Positions 1 through 6,716 of a DNA stretch of 12,372 bases are shown here, piece by piece. Position 1 is the first letter of the stretch. Every line of letters starts with the position of its first letter. The DNA comes from Caldifarciminota bacterium. Lineage in GTDB: Bacteria > Hydrothermota > Tepidihabitantia > B3-TA06 > JALVRC01. The stretch is from the NCBI GenBank assembly GCA_027025255.1, contig JALVRC010000127.1, forward strand, positions 1 through 12,372. The letters are read 5' to 3'. Position numbers and translations under genes: made by a program. Below the pieces are notes generated by a model that ran no database searches, had not been told where the DNA came from, and was given only the letters and a program-made list of their open reading frames with translations.

Positions 1-161
1 GGTTTATGATTATTAAAATTCCCAAGGGGGATCAGATAGTTGTAGATTTTAATATGACAATAAATCCTATATGTGTCTATGACCCTGAGCATGCCTGTCC
101 GATATCTCCCCGAGCAAATTATATTCCCAAAAGAATCAATCAATATAGCAGACTGAATTAA
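1..161 (+). CDS. DUF1684-family protein, C-terminal fragment (cut by window edge)
   Basis: The frame is open from the left edge (first full codon at 3) to TAA at 159-161, giving about 52 residues. The tail reads VVDFNMTINPICVYDPEHAC, then PISPRANYIP. This matches the C-terminal signature of DUF1684 proteins as I know it: D-F-N, then NP-C-Y, then CP, then N-x-(I/L)-P. The two cysteines and the DFN are the strongest matches. The family's biochemical role is not established, so no function is given. The usual terminal A-G-E-K stretch is replaced by INQYSRLN. The start and N-terminal two thirds lie outside the window. The next feature downstream is an unexplained G+C-rich segment, so this gene may be the last of its transcript. 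Family assignment rests on recalled motifs only. Confidence 0.65.
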   Translation, partial: FMIIKIPKGDQIVVDFNMTINPICVYDPEHACPISPRANYIPKRINQYSRLN

Positions 162-164
162 GTC

Positions 165-290
165 TCAGATTATAAGCTAGGGTTATGGCTCGGTAGGTCA
201 GGACAACTCCTAAGACTACAGAGGAGTGCCAAATCTGATGGCTGTGTCCCCAAATGTCAAACTTACCCGGGGAGTACTTTTCGGGAATCC
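165..290 (+). ncRNA. Candidate structured RNA or rearrangement scar, G+C-rich, class unknown
   Basis: By hand count, 59 of 115 bases at 176-290 are G or C (51%), well above both flanks. Several perfect complementary segments are nested. TCAGATT (165-171) pairs with AATCTGA (232-238). TGGC (186-189) pairs with GCCA (228-231). ACTCCT (206-211) pairs with AGGAGT (222-227) around a 10-base loop. GGACA (201-205) could also pair with TGTCC (245-249), which would make a pseudoknot. The 3' part contains CCCGGGGAGTACTTTTCGGG, which can form a further weak stem. High G+C and nested pairing in an AT-rich genome are typical of structured RNAs. I do not recognise a known class: it is not a tRNA, and I see no RNase P, tmRNA or 4.5S signature. 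Strand is uncertain. It could instead be the remnant end of an inserted element, since it sits where the following glycosyltransferase loses its N-terminal half. Confidence 0.3.
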
Positions 291-304
291 TTTAATTAAA
301 AAGA

Positions 305-922
305 ATGTACTTTTTAGAAAACAGAACATTCAATTTCCTTGATATTATTGTTGAGAAGATTGCCAAACCCAAACCTCTTTTAACAAACAAACAAATTAAA
401 ATCCTGTTTGTAGGCAGATTCTTCCCGGGGAAAGGACTCTTTGTCCTCCTTGAAGCTTTTAAAAAACTAAAAAAATACTTTAGTAATATAAAGCTTATAC
501 TGGCTGGAGATGGTATTCTTTTTGAGGATGTCAAAACCTGGATTAAGAAGAACAGATTAACAAAAGACATAGCCCTAACCGGATGGATAACAAAAAATAA
601 ACTATATAGTTTATATGAAACCTCCACTGTCTTTGTACTCCCTTCCGATGGCTCAGAAGGGATTCCCAGATCTATTATTGAAGCAATGAGTATGGGCACT
701 CCTTGCATATCAACAAAGGTTGGAGGCATCCCTTATTTTTTTAAGGAAAACCAAAATATACTTTTAGCAAAGCCAGGAAGTATAAATGACCTTTTTAACA
801 ACCTGAAAACACTTATTACTAACAAGGATCTTTACCACACGCTTTCCATGAATGGAATTAAACTTGCAAAAGACTATCTATTTATAAATCAGGAAAAACG
901 TATAAAAGAATTGTTCTTATAA
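305..922 (+). CDS. Glycosyltransferase, GT4-like, C-terminal domain only (N-terminally truncated)
   Basis: The 205 residues correspond to the nucleotide-sugar-binding C-terminal Rossmann domain of a GT-B glycosyltransferase (GT4/RfaB-like). The domain-opening strand and loop KILFVGRFFPGKGL is at residues 32-45. LILAGDG is at 64-70. The diagnostic E-x7-E motif is at E118 to E126, followed by AMSMGTPCISTKVGG. Full-length enzymes have about 350-400 residues, so the acceptor-binding N-terminal domain is missing. The frame is closed by TAA at 293-295, leaving only four codons before the ATG, so the missing half is not encoded upstream. No Shine-Dalgarno is apparent before the ATG. The truncation coincides with the G+C-rich segment at 162-290, suggesting a deletion or insertion joined unrelated DNA here. 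The remaining domain has no internal stop, so the event may be recent, or the product may act as a split subunit. The stop overlaps the convergent ABC gene by 6 nt. Confidence 0.75.
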   Translation: MYFLENRTFNFLDIIVEKIAKPKPLLTNKQIKILFVGRFFPGKGLFVLLEAFKKLKKYFSNIKLILAGDGILFEDVKTWIKKNRLTKDIALTGWITKNKLYSLYETSTVFVLPSDGSEGIPRSIIEAMSMGTPCISTKVGGIPYFFKENQNILLAKPGSINDLFNNLKTLITNKDLYHTLSMNGIKLAKDYLFINQEKRIKELFL

Positions 923-1948
923 CCTTTTACCACTTTGAACATCAAAAAAATACAAAGCTTCCCCTGGGAAATTAAATGTAACAACTTCTCCATTAACCTC
1001 TTTATCTGTCCTTAATATTAAGTTGTTATCATAAAACTCTATATGCAAAAGCATATAACTTCCCAACATCTCCTTCAAAACAATTTTTCCTCTTAATTCC
1101 CCTCCAAGCTCAATTTTTTCAGGCCTGATACCCAAAACCACATTTTCAGGGAGATTATTATTGTTTAAATCAAAAATACTATCTTTACCCACATATAACC
1201 TATTATCCTTTACATTTACATGCAAAAGATTCATAGGAGGCGCTCCCATAAAGCCTGCAACGAACATTGTCTTAGGATCATTATAAACCTCTTCAGGCGT
1301 TCCTATCTGTTCAATATGGCCTTGTCTCATTATTGCAATCCTTGTACCTAATGTTAACGCCTCTGTTTGATCATGAGTAACATAAACTGTTGTTATCCCT
1401 ATTCTTTTATGCAATCGTGATATCTCTGCTCTCATAATAGCTCGTAATTTAGCATCAATATTTGAAAGCGGCTCATCAAAAAGAAACAATGACGGATCTC
1501 TTACAAGTGCACGTCCAACAGCAACCCTCTGCTTTTCTCCCCCAGATAGTTGTCCTGGCCTTTTAGCAAGGTATCTATCAATCCCCAGCATTTTAGAAAC
1601 ATCTCTTACTTTTACTTCAATATCTTTCTTTTTCAAACCTCTTAGTTTAAGAGGAAAAGCAAGATTCTCAAAAACTGTCATGTGCGGATACAATGCATAA
1701 TTTTGAAAAACCATTGCAATATTACGTTCCCCCGGTTCCAATCCGGTAATATCTTTATTATCAATAAAAATTCTCCCGCTGTCTACTGTTTCCAAACCAG
1801 CAATAGAACGTAATAGGGTTGATTTTCCACACCCACTTGGCCCTAAAAGTACGAAAAACTCCCTTTCCTTAATATCTAAACTGATATCAAAAAGAACCTG
1901 ATTAGAGCCAAAGAATTTATTAAGATGCTCTACTCTTAAACCCGGCAT
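917..1948 (-). CDS. ABC transporter ATP-binding protein, MalK/UgpC (CUT1) type
   Basis: A 343-residue nucleotide-binding subunit with all ABC motifs. Walker A is GPSGCGKST (36-44). The Q-loop FQNYALYPHMTV contains Q82. The signature is LSGGEKQ (134-140), Walker B LFLFDEP (154-160), D-loop NID (163-165) and H-loop H192. The C-terminal third, with GIRPEKIEL, is the OB/TOBE regulatory domain of MalK-like proteins, somewhat shorter than in the ~370-residue E. coli MalK. Such subunits energise uptake of sugars, polyols or glycerol 3-phosphate with two permeases and a binding protein. None is encoded here, so it may serve permeases elsewhere in the genome. Its ATG lies inside the end of accD (29-nt overlap) without a clear Shine-Dalgarno, pointing to translational coupling. 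The start is supported by the usual MalK-style N-terminus (MPGLRVEHLNKFFG). The substrate cannot be told from the sequence. Confidence 0.93.
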   Translation of the reverse strand: MPGLRVEHLNKFFGSNQVLFDISLDIKEREFFVLLGPSGCGKSTLLRSIAGLETVDSGRIFIDNKDITGLEPGERNIAMVFQNYALYPHMTVFENLAFPLKLRGLKKKDIEVKVRDVSKMLGIDRYLAKRPGQLSGGEKQRVAVGRALVRDPSLFLFDEPLSNIDAKLRAIMRAEISRLHKRIGITTVYVTHDQTEALTLGTRIAIMRQGHIEQIGTPEEVYNDPKTMFVAGFMGAPPMNLLHVNVKDNRLYVGKDSIFDLNNNNLPENVVLGIRPEKIELGGELRGKIVLKEMLGSYMLLHIEFYDNNLILRTDKEVNGEVVTFNFPGEALYFFDVQSGKRL

Positions 1949-2768
1949 AGTTAAACATTCTTAACAAAGAAATCAAAACCTCTCTAATTTCTTTCCTTGA
2001 AACAACCATATCAATCATACCATGCTCCAATAAAAACTCAGAGCGTTGAAATCCAGGAGGTAATTTCTGTCTGATTGTTTGCTCTATAACTCTTGGGCCA
2101 GTAAAACCCAATAAAGCCTCTGGCTCAGCAATTATTATATCTCCTAACGAAGCAAAGGAAGCCATAACCCCAGCCATGGTAGGATGTGTTAGTATATTTA
2201 TGTAAGGGATTCCCTCTTTACTTAATAAAGCCAGCTCAGCAGAAGTCTTAGCCATTTGCATTAATGAAAAGATACCTTCCTGCATACGAGCCCCGCCTCC
2301 ACTTGATGTAAGAATAATAACGGGTAATCTCTGCTCCCTCCCAAATCTTATTAGTCTTGCAATCTTCTCTCCAACAACACTTCCCATACTACCACCCATA
2401 AAACTAAAATCTGTTATTGCAAAAGCTACAGGAAACCCACCAATAAATGCCTTACCACTTATAACCCCATCTTTTAAAGAGGTCTTTGCTTTGCTATTCT
2501 TAAGCTTATCCTTATATTTAGGGAACCCAAGAGGATCAATACTTTCCATATCAACATCCAATTCTTCAATTTCTCCGTTATCAAAAAGCAAATTAATATA
2601 TATCTTTGAAGATATTCTAAAATGAGCACCACATTTAGGACATACCCATAAATTATTATCCAGCTCCTTCTTATAAAGAATCTCACCGCATTTTTTACAC
2701 TTTAACCATAATCCCTCTGGGATATCCTTCTTTTTCCCGGTTAGTGGTTTCTTCTTTTTAAAAAACAT
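1920..2768 (-). CDS. accD: Acetyl-CoA carboxylase carboxyltransferase subunit beta
   Basis: AccD pairs with AccA to move the carboxyl group from carboxybiotin (on AccB) to acetyl-CoA, making malonyl-CoA for fatty-acid synthesis in the cytoplasm. The 282 residues match the bacterial beta subunit (about 280-305). An N-terminal four-cysteine zinc ribbon has C24, C27, C43 and C46 (CKKC and CPKC). The crotonase-like carboxyltransferase core follows, with FMGGSMGSVVGEKIARLI, SSGGGARMQEG, THPTMAGVMASFASLGD and FTGPRVIEQTIRQKLPPGFQ. The start follows a strong Shine-Dalgarno. The preceding barrel/TPR gene ends 8 nt upstream, and the ABC ATPase gene starts within its 3' end, so it is the middle gene of a minus-strand operon. 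accA, accB and accC are not in the window. Confidence 0.97.
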   Translation of the reverse strand: MFFKKKKPLTGKKKDIPEGLWLKCKKCGEILYKKELDNNLWVCPKCGAHFRISSKIYINLLFDNGEIEELDVDMESIDPLGFPKYKDKLKNSKAKTSLKDGVISGKAFIGGFPVAFAITDFSFMGGSMGSVVGEKIARLIRFGREQRLPVIILTSSGGGARMQEGIFSLMQMAKTSAELALLSKEGIPYINILTHPTMAGVMASFASLGDIIIAEPEALLGFTGPRVIEQTIRQKLPPGFQRSEFLLEHGMIDMVVSRKEIREVLISLLRMFNYAGFKSRAS

Positions 2769-2771
2769 AAA

Positions 2772-2778
2772 CCTCCTT
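2772..2778 (-). promoter_or_regulatory. Ribosome binding site of accD
   Basis: On the minus strand AAGGAGG is followed by TTT and the accD ATG, a spacer of only 3 nt. It overlaps the TAA of the upstream barrel/TPR gene, so ribosomes finishing that gene are placed over the accD start. serS has a similarly short spacing (AAAGGAG, CTAT, ATG). Confidence 0.85.
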
Positions 2779-4528
2779 AATAACTACTTTGAAGCAATTT
2801 TATCTTCTCCTTTACACGCCTGATATTACTTTTTAGATTAGGATAGTCAGCATTAAGCTTCTCCACCTGTTGCCAAAAACTTAAGGCTTTTTGATAGTCG
2901 TGGTTAGTATAAGCTTCCAACCCCATTAGATACAACTTATCCGTATCCTTTTTAGTTATTTTTTTATTGATAATATTTAAATACTTCTTGGCAGTGACAT
3001 GATTTGGTTCATACTGCAAAACATTAAGGAAATAGCGTTTAGAACTTACATAATGACCTTTTTCATACTCCTGTATCCCTTTCTTAAAACTATTATCAAC
3101 CTCCTTTCTAATAAGACCTCTAATCTCCTTAATCTTTCTATTTATTTCCCGTGTATTTGTACCCATAGACTTAATATCAGAAGCAACACTTAAAGCATTA
3201 AGATAATCTTTCTTCTTCATATATTTCTCAAGCAAATCCATTTTTAACTTTACAACCTCAACAATTTTACCCTCGGTTTTAGATACATAACGCTTTACTT
3301 TTTTATTTGCCCTGTCTTTCTCATAAGCTTTATTAAATTTTGACTTTGCAAGATTAAATTTACCTTTCCTATAGTAATTAACTCCCTCATTTAACAAGGT
3401 CTCAACAGAAGAAGATGAGCTTTTATTAAATAATTCATTTTTTAATCCCCTCTCAGCATCAGCCATAATTGATAAAGCCTCTTCATTAGATGAATCAAGT
3501 TTTAAAACTTTCTCTGAAACCCTCATCGCTTCCAGATAATCCTTTTTTAAAAGACTTTCTTTAGCACTCCCAATAAGTGCCAAAACATCCCTTCTCTTTT
3601 TTTCTGCTACAACCTTATTATACCATCTACTGGCTTTTCTATTATTAGAATTCCATACAAGAGCAATGTCAAACGAATTTAATGCTTCTTCAAGATTCCC
3701 ATCGTTATAATAAGCTATACCTTTTTCTAAATAATTGTTGCTTGTTTGTTCCTCTTTCTCTTTTAGAAGTTTTTGAGACTTTACAATCTCTGTAATAACT
3801 GCTTTCCTTGAAGCAATACTGAATACTGCTGAAAGACTATAGGTGGAGTTATTTATCCCCAGTAAAAACTTAACATTATCAAGGTCTAAAGATAAAAAGG
3901 CACCTGCTGAATTCTCATTAATACCAACACCTACATCAATGCTGGTAATATTAAAAAATTTCTTTGAAGAATAAGTAACACCTAAAAAAGGAAAGGGTCT
4001 ATTACCAATATTCATGAGAGTACCTGAATATATATATATCCTGTTTATATTGTACGATACAATAAAAGCTATAAGTTTCTCATAGGATAATCCGAAGAAC
4101 CTTGCTCCAACCCTTCCTGGTATATTGGAAAGCATTACATCCTTAAGTCCCAGAGAGACATTTAAAGCACTTGTACGTAAAAAGGAAGTATCAAACTTTG
4201 CATTTATCCTGTTAGCATAGGATAAACCAAATGAAAATGTTGTTGAAAACCTATGATAGTAACCAAATATATAGTTAGCAATTCTTGCATTATCTTGAAA
4301 AATACCCGCTCCGAATCCCTGAGGATCACTATAGATAAAATTCAAATTAGTAGAGAAATTTTGTAGGTCTGGAGTCCATTCAAGTTCTCTATTATACTGC
4401 CAGGACAATAAATCCGGAGCAAAATATAAGGATAAAGGGCTACTAATTATACCTGGGACACCTCCCATACCAATAGCTTCAGGTGTCATAGTGGGCATTA
4501 AAAAAATAAAATTTAAGATTATATTCAT
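2777..4528 (-). CDS. Outer-membrane beta-barrel protein fused to TPR repeats
   Basis: A 583-residue two-part envelope protein. Residues 1-18 form a short hydrophobic stretch (MNIILNFIFLMPTMTPEA) that may be a signal peptide. Residues 20-240 look like a PorV/PorQ (FadL-superfamily) barrel. They start with GMGG and PLSLYFAPDLLS, which resembles the family's small-residue opening and the D-P-x-x-x-x-x-N-P-A segment. Alternating polar/aromatic strands follow (for example FGLSYANR, FGYYHRFS, AGAFLSLDLDNVKFLLGI). A charged linker (about 241-265) leads to six TPR-like units from about 266 to 578, each with patterns like GIAYYNDGNLEEAL, GVNYYRKGKFNLAKSKF and GLEAYTNHDYQKALSFW. The TPR part is probably periplasmic and binds partner proteins (inference). 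It is the first gene of the minus-strand operon with accD, transcribed from a near-consensus promoter whose predicted start is the ATG itself. An in-frame stop lies five codons before the ATG. The exact function is unknown. Confidence 0.75.
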   Translation of the reverse strand: MNIILNFIFLMPTMTPEAIGMGGVPGIISSPLSLYFAPDLLSWQYNRELEWTPDLQNFSTNLNFIYSDPQGFGAGIFQDNARIANYIFGYYHRFSTTFSFGLSYANRINAKFDTSFLRTSALNVSLGLKDVMLSNIPGRVGARFFGLSYEKLIAFIVSYNINRIYIYSGTLMNIGNRPFPFLGVTYSSKKFFNITSIDVGVGINENSAGAFLSLDLDNVKFLLGINNSTYSLSAVFSIASRKAVITEIVKSQKLLKEKEEQTSNNYLEKGIAYYNDGNLEEALNSFDIALVWNSNNRKASRWYNKVVAEKKRRDVLALIGSAKESLLKKDYLEAMRVSEKVLKLDSSNEEALSIMADAERGLKNELFNKSSSSSVETLLNEGVNYYRKGKFNLAKSKFNKAYEKDRANKKVKRYVSKTEGKIVEVVKLKMDLLEKYMKKKDYLNALSVASDIKSMGTNTREINRKIKEIRGLIRKEVDNSFKKGIQEYEKGHYVSSKRYFLNVLQYEPNHVTAKKYLNIINKKITKKDTDKLYLMGLEAYTNHDYQKALSFWQQVEKLNADYPNLKSNIRRVKEKIKLLQSSY

Positions 4529-4534
4529 ATAAAA

Positions 4535-4562
4535 ATTATATTCTTATTTTGAAGATTGTCAA
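4535..4562 (-). promoter_or_regulatory. Sigma-70-type promoter, probably leaderless, for the barrel/TPR-accD-ABC operon
   Basis: On the minus strand, TTGACA (4562-4557) and TATAAT (4540-4535) are separated by 16 bp; both hexamers match consensus 6 of 6. Six bases (TTTTAT) separate the -10 box from the ATG at 4528. With the usual 6-7 nt from -10 to +1, transcription should start on or next to the A of the start codon. No Shine-Dalgarno precedes the ATG. Confidence 0.8.
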
Positions 4563-4571
4563 GACTTGACA
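4557..4571. repeat. Perfect 15-bp palindrome holding both -35 boxes
   Basis: TGTCAAGACTTGACA is an inverted repeat with 7-bp arms around A4564. Each arm carries one TTGACA, one per strand. The midpoint is also the exact midpoint between the two start codons (4528 and 4600). It may be only the two promoters back to back, or also an operator for a dimeric regulator. Confidence 0.85.
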
Positions 4572-4593
4572 TCTCTATATTTTTCCATAAAAT
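4566..4593 (+). promoter_or_regulatory. Sigma-70-type promoter, probably leaderless, for the 4600-12102 operon
   Basis: TTGACA (4566-4571, 6 of 6) and TAAAAT (4588-4593, 5 of 6) are separated by 16 bp. Six bases (TAAAAC) follow before the ATG at 4600, so the predicted +1 is the A of the start codon. No Shine-Dalgarno is present. The arrangement mirrors the minus-strand promoter base for base in spacing. Confidence 0.75.
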
Positions 4594-4599
4594 TAAAAC

Positions 4600-5883
4600 A
4601 TGATAAATTTTATACTGTTTTTTATAAATGTTTATAAACCCACTACATTAGTTGTACCTCCATTTAAACATACTTTAGGATATAATAGAGCAAGCATATT
4701 CTATTTAAAAATGTATCTTGGACCTGGATTTAATATAAAAGCACCCGAAGGAATTGCTGCGGTTAAGCTTAAAGAACTCGATAATCCTAAAACCCATAAA
4801 GATGACGATGATCTTACCGTCATTGCTGTGAACTCTGGGGCATGCGAAATTGTATATAATGTAGGATTTAAGAAATTAGCAAGATTTGGTAAAAAAGGGG
4901 ACAAGGAAGGCCAATTCCAATATCCTCATGGAATAGCACTAAACCCTGATGGCACAATATTTATTGCTGATACATATAACAACAGAGTGGTAAAACTTAA
5001 GTATACGCAAGGTAAAATTAACTGGATTACATCTTTTGATAATGGATTCAATTTGCCCTACGATGTAGCTATGGATAGTAAAAAAAATGTATATATAACA
5101 GACAGAAACAACAACAGAATAGTAATTATGGATGAGAACGGAAGTATAAAAAAAATTATATCCGAAGGCTTGTACATACCTACTGGTATAGCTGTTATTC
5201 GCTCATATGATAAATACAATACCTATAGAGATAACTACATAGCTGTAATTGATAATCATGGAAAACGTATAAACCTATATTCCCCTGAGGGTAAATTACT
5301 TTCTATGATTACCGCAAGAGACATCGGGCTTGAGGATGCTCAATTCTCATATGCCTGTATTGACAAACACGGTAATCTATACGTAACAGATAGACTCAAT
5401 CATCAAATTCATAAGTTTGACAATAAGTTAAACTATATTATCTCCATGGGGAAAGAAGGAAGTAAAAGTTACGAATTTTTCTCCCCAAGAGGTATAGCAA
5501 TATGGAGACGTTTTGGACAGGTTTTTATTGCGGAAAAAGATGGAGGTCAGTACTACTGGATTGGAGTGGATGGCTATATTGGTGGAGCCTATCCTAATCC
5601 TGTACATAAAAATAATCCTGGAACAACAATATCAATATACCTTACTGAACAAGCACAGACAAAAATATATATTTATAATAGCAAAGACAAACTTGTAAAA
5701 CAACTTACTCCACGCTATACCTTAAAAATAGGAGAAAATCTAATTGTATGGGATTTAACGGATAATAAAAATAATCCTGTCCCGTTTGATACCTATACAG
5801 TTAAAGCAGAAATAAGAGCTACGTATTCCTCAAGAAGATACTTCAAAAAAGAATTAGAATATAAAATAGAATATATAAAATGA
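4600..5883 (+). CDS. Exported NHL-repeat beta-propeller protein with C-terminal FlgD-type Ig domain
   Basis: The 427 residues begin with a short hydrophobic segment (MINFILFFINVY) that may be a signal sequence. NHL units follow: GQFQYPHGIALNPDGTIFIA then DTYNNRVVKL (about 104-133), LPYDVAMDSKKNVYITDR with NNNRIVIMD, IPTGIAV, FSYACIDKHGNLYVTDR with LNHQIHKFD, and FFSPRGIAIWRRFGQVFIAE. They build most of a beta-propeller, a binding scaffold. From about 342 to 412 a FlgD-like Ig domain is seen: TTISIYLTEQAQTKIYIYNS, then WDLTDNKNNPVPFDTYTVKA, which fits the W-D-G-x-D-x-x-G-x-x-x-x-x-G-x-Y pattern with some glycines replaced. In FCB-type bacteria such C-terminal domains are common on exported or surface proteins. 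It is the first gene of a long operon and overlaps the next gene by 4 nt (ATGA). The start is fixed by a TAA two codons upstream. Ligand and exact role are unknown. Confidence 0.8.
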   Translation: MINFILFFINVYKPTTLVVPPFKHTLGYNRASIFYLKMYLGPGFNIKAPEGIAAVKLKELDNPKTHKDDDDLTVIAVNSGACEIVYNVGFKKLARFGKKGDKEGQFQYPHGIALNPDGTIFIADTYNNRVVKLKYTQGKINWITSFDNGFNLPYDVAMDSKKNVYITDRNNNRIVIMDENGSIKKIISEGLYIPTGIAVIRSYDKYNTYRDNYIAVIDNHGKRINLYSPEGKLLSMITARDIGLEDAQFSYACIDKHGNLYVTDRLNHQIHKFDNKLNYIISMGKEGSKSYEFFSPRGIAIWRRFGQVFIAEKDGGQYYWIGVDGYIGGAYPNPVHKNNPGTTISIYLTEQAQTKIYIYNSKDKLVKQLTPRYTLKIGENLIVWDLTDNKNNPVPFDTYTVKAEIRATYSSRRYFKKELEYKIEYIK

Positions 5884-6716
5884 TAATTATACTAATTTCC
5901 TTATTCTCAGGAGATTGGATGGATATAGGGAATAGTGCTAATGTACAGACTACAGGAACTGGCATAATCTTCAACAGTAATGCATCGTCCATATTCTATA
6001 ATCCTGGTTTGTTTAATTCTAAATCAAGCTTTATCATTGCTCACAAAGAAACAAAGGATATTTCACACGCAGAAATAGCTGCATTACAACTTAGCAATAA
6101 CTATATGAATTACGGCTTTGGTCTATACTACCTATGGGAACCTGGCATTGTAATACCCCAAAAAGACTCTACAGATAATATAGATACTTTAAAAGTTGTT
6201 ACCACACACGAACTTTTTTTCAATATTTCTTACGGATACAGATTAAGATTTATTTCAACTGGCGTTTCCATGAATATTATTCATAGAAATCTCTATTCAG
6301 CATACGCCTGGGGAGGAGGTATAGACATTGGCAGTACTCTAAACCTTTATAACTTCAGCATAGCTATCGCACTTAAAAACATAATTATGTCTCCTCAATA
6401 CTGGAATACAGGGACTATAGATACTACATATTTCAATTTTGAAATAGCTCTCGGGAATAAAACACCCCTGTTAAAGGACACAATTCAGACAACCTTTTCG
6501 TTCTACTCTGATAATGATGCTGTAAAAAGTCTTAAAGACCCGCTCTTCAAATTTTCTTGCGGGATAATGTATATAGCCCATAATTTCTATGTAGGCACAT
6601 CTTTTAGACCAAACGAATTTAATACAGGTATTGGGATTAATTTTCATAGTTTCTTTGTTGATTATTCCCTTACAAATCTAAGAATACATACCCTCTCAGG
6701 AGGTAAATTCTTTTGA
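5880..6716 (+). CDS. PorV/PorQ-like outer-membrane beta-barrel protein
   Basis: A 278-residue barrel protein of the PorV/UPF0164 kind. A very short hydrophobic N-terminus (MIIILISLFSG) precedes DIGNSANVQTTGTG and SNASSIFYNPGLF, the counterpart of the family's D-D-A-S-A-x-x-x-N-P-A-G-L segment. About ten amphipathic strands follow (for example MNYGFGLYYLWEPGI, LFFNISYGYRLRF, YAWGGGIDIGSTLNLYNFSI). The end, VDYSLTNLRIHTLSGGKFF, matches the usual Y-x-x-x-x-x-x-x-x-x-L-G-x-x-H/F-R closing strand with a terminal aromatic, as expected for Bam-assembled barrels. Its ATG overlaps the stop of the NHL/FlgD-Ig gene, so the two products are probably made together. PorV proteins in type IX secretion carry exported cargo, so a role in surface delivery of the propeller is possible but only inferred. 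Its 3' end contains the Shine-Dalgarno of the next gene. Confidence 0.75.
   Translation: MIIILISLFSGDWMDIGNSANVQTTGTGIIFNSNASSIFYNPGLFNSKSSFIIAHKETKDISHAEIAALQLSNNYMNYGFGLYYLWEPGIVIPQKDSTDNIDTLKVVTTHELFFNISYGYRLRFISTGVSMNIIHRNLYSAYAWGGGIDIGSTLNLYNFSIAIALKNIIMSPQYWNTGTIDTTYFNFEIALGNKTPLLKDTIQTTFSFYSDNDAVKSLKDPLFKFSCGIMYIAHNFYVGTSFRPNEFNTGIGINFHSFFVDYSLTNLRIHTLSGGKFF
6698..6703 (+). promoter_or_regulatory. Ribosome binding site supporting a TTG start
   Basis: AGGAGG lies 9 nt before TTG at 6713. It supports that TTG, which overlaps the preceding TGA as TTGA, as the real start of the lipid-kinase gene. The protein then begins (M)KIEILRKLFH, the normal N-terminus for the family. Confidence 0.75.

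Noticed and set aside
235..262. Possible hammerhead-like CTGATG followed by GTCAAAC.
   Set aside because: The conserved CUGANGA lacks its last A, there is no stem II and no GAAA core.
176..275. Resemblance to the ykkC/guanidine riboswitch class: CTAGGGTT at 177-184 and CCCGGGGAG at 266-274 look like two conserved ykkC blocks about the right distance apart.
   Set aside because: The other conserved blocks (CTGGTCCGAGAG and ACACGG with GGGA before the CCCGGGAG) are not there and the pairing pattern does not fit; two short matches are not enough.
162..299. Open reading frame continuing in frame after the DUF1684 stop (about 45 codons).
   Set aside because: It lacks a Shine-Dalgarno and recognisable protein sequence; G+C-rich DNA has few stops by chance.
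266..431. Repeated CCCGGGGA at 266-273 and 424-431 as a possible target-site duplication or recombination repeat.
   Set aside because: Only 8 bp are shared, and the second copy simply encodes the conserved FPGKG loop of the glycosyltransferase.
292..729. Long minus-strand open frame antisense to the glycosyltransferase.
   Set aside because: The plus-strand frame carries recognisable GT-B motifs; the antisense product has no recognisable features.
905..960. Bidirectional terminator between the convergent genes at 917-922.
   Set aside because: No hairpin with a T-run was found; the genes overlap by 6 nt, so any terminator would have to lie within coding sequence.
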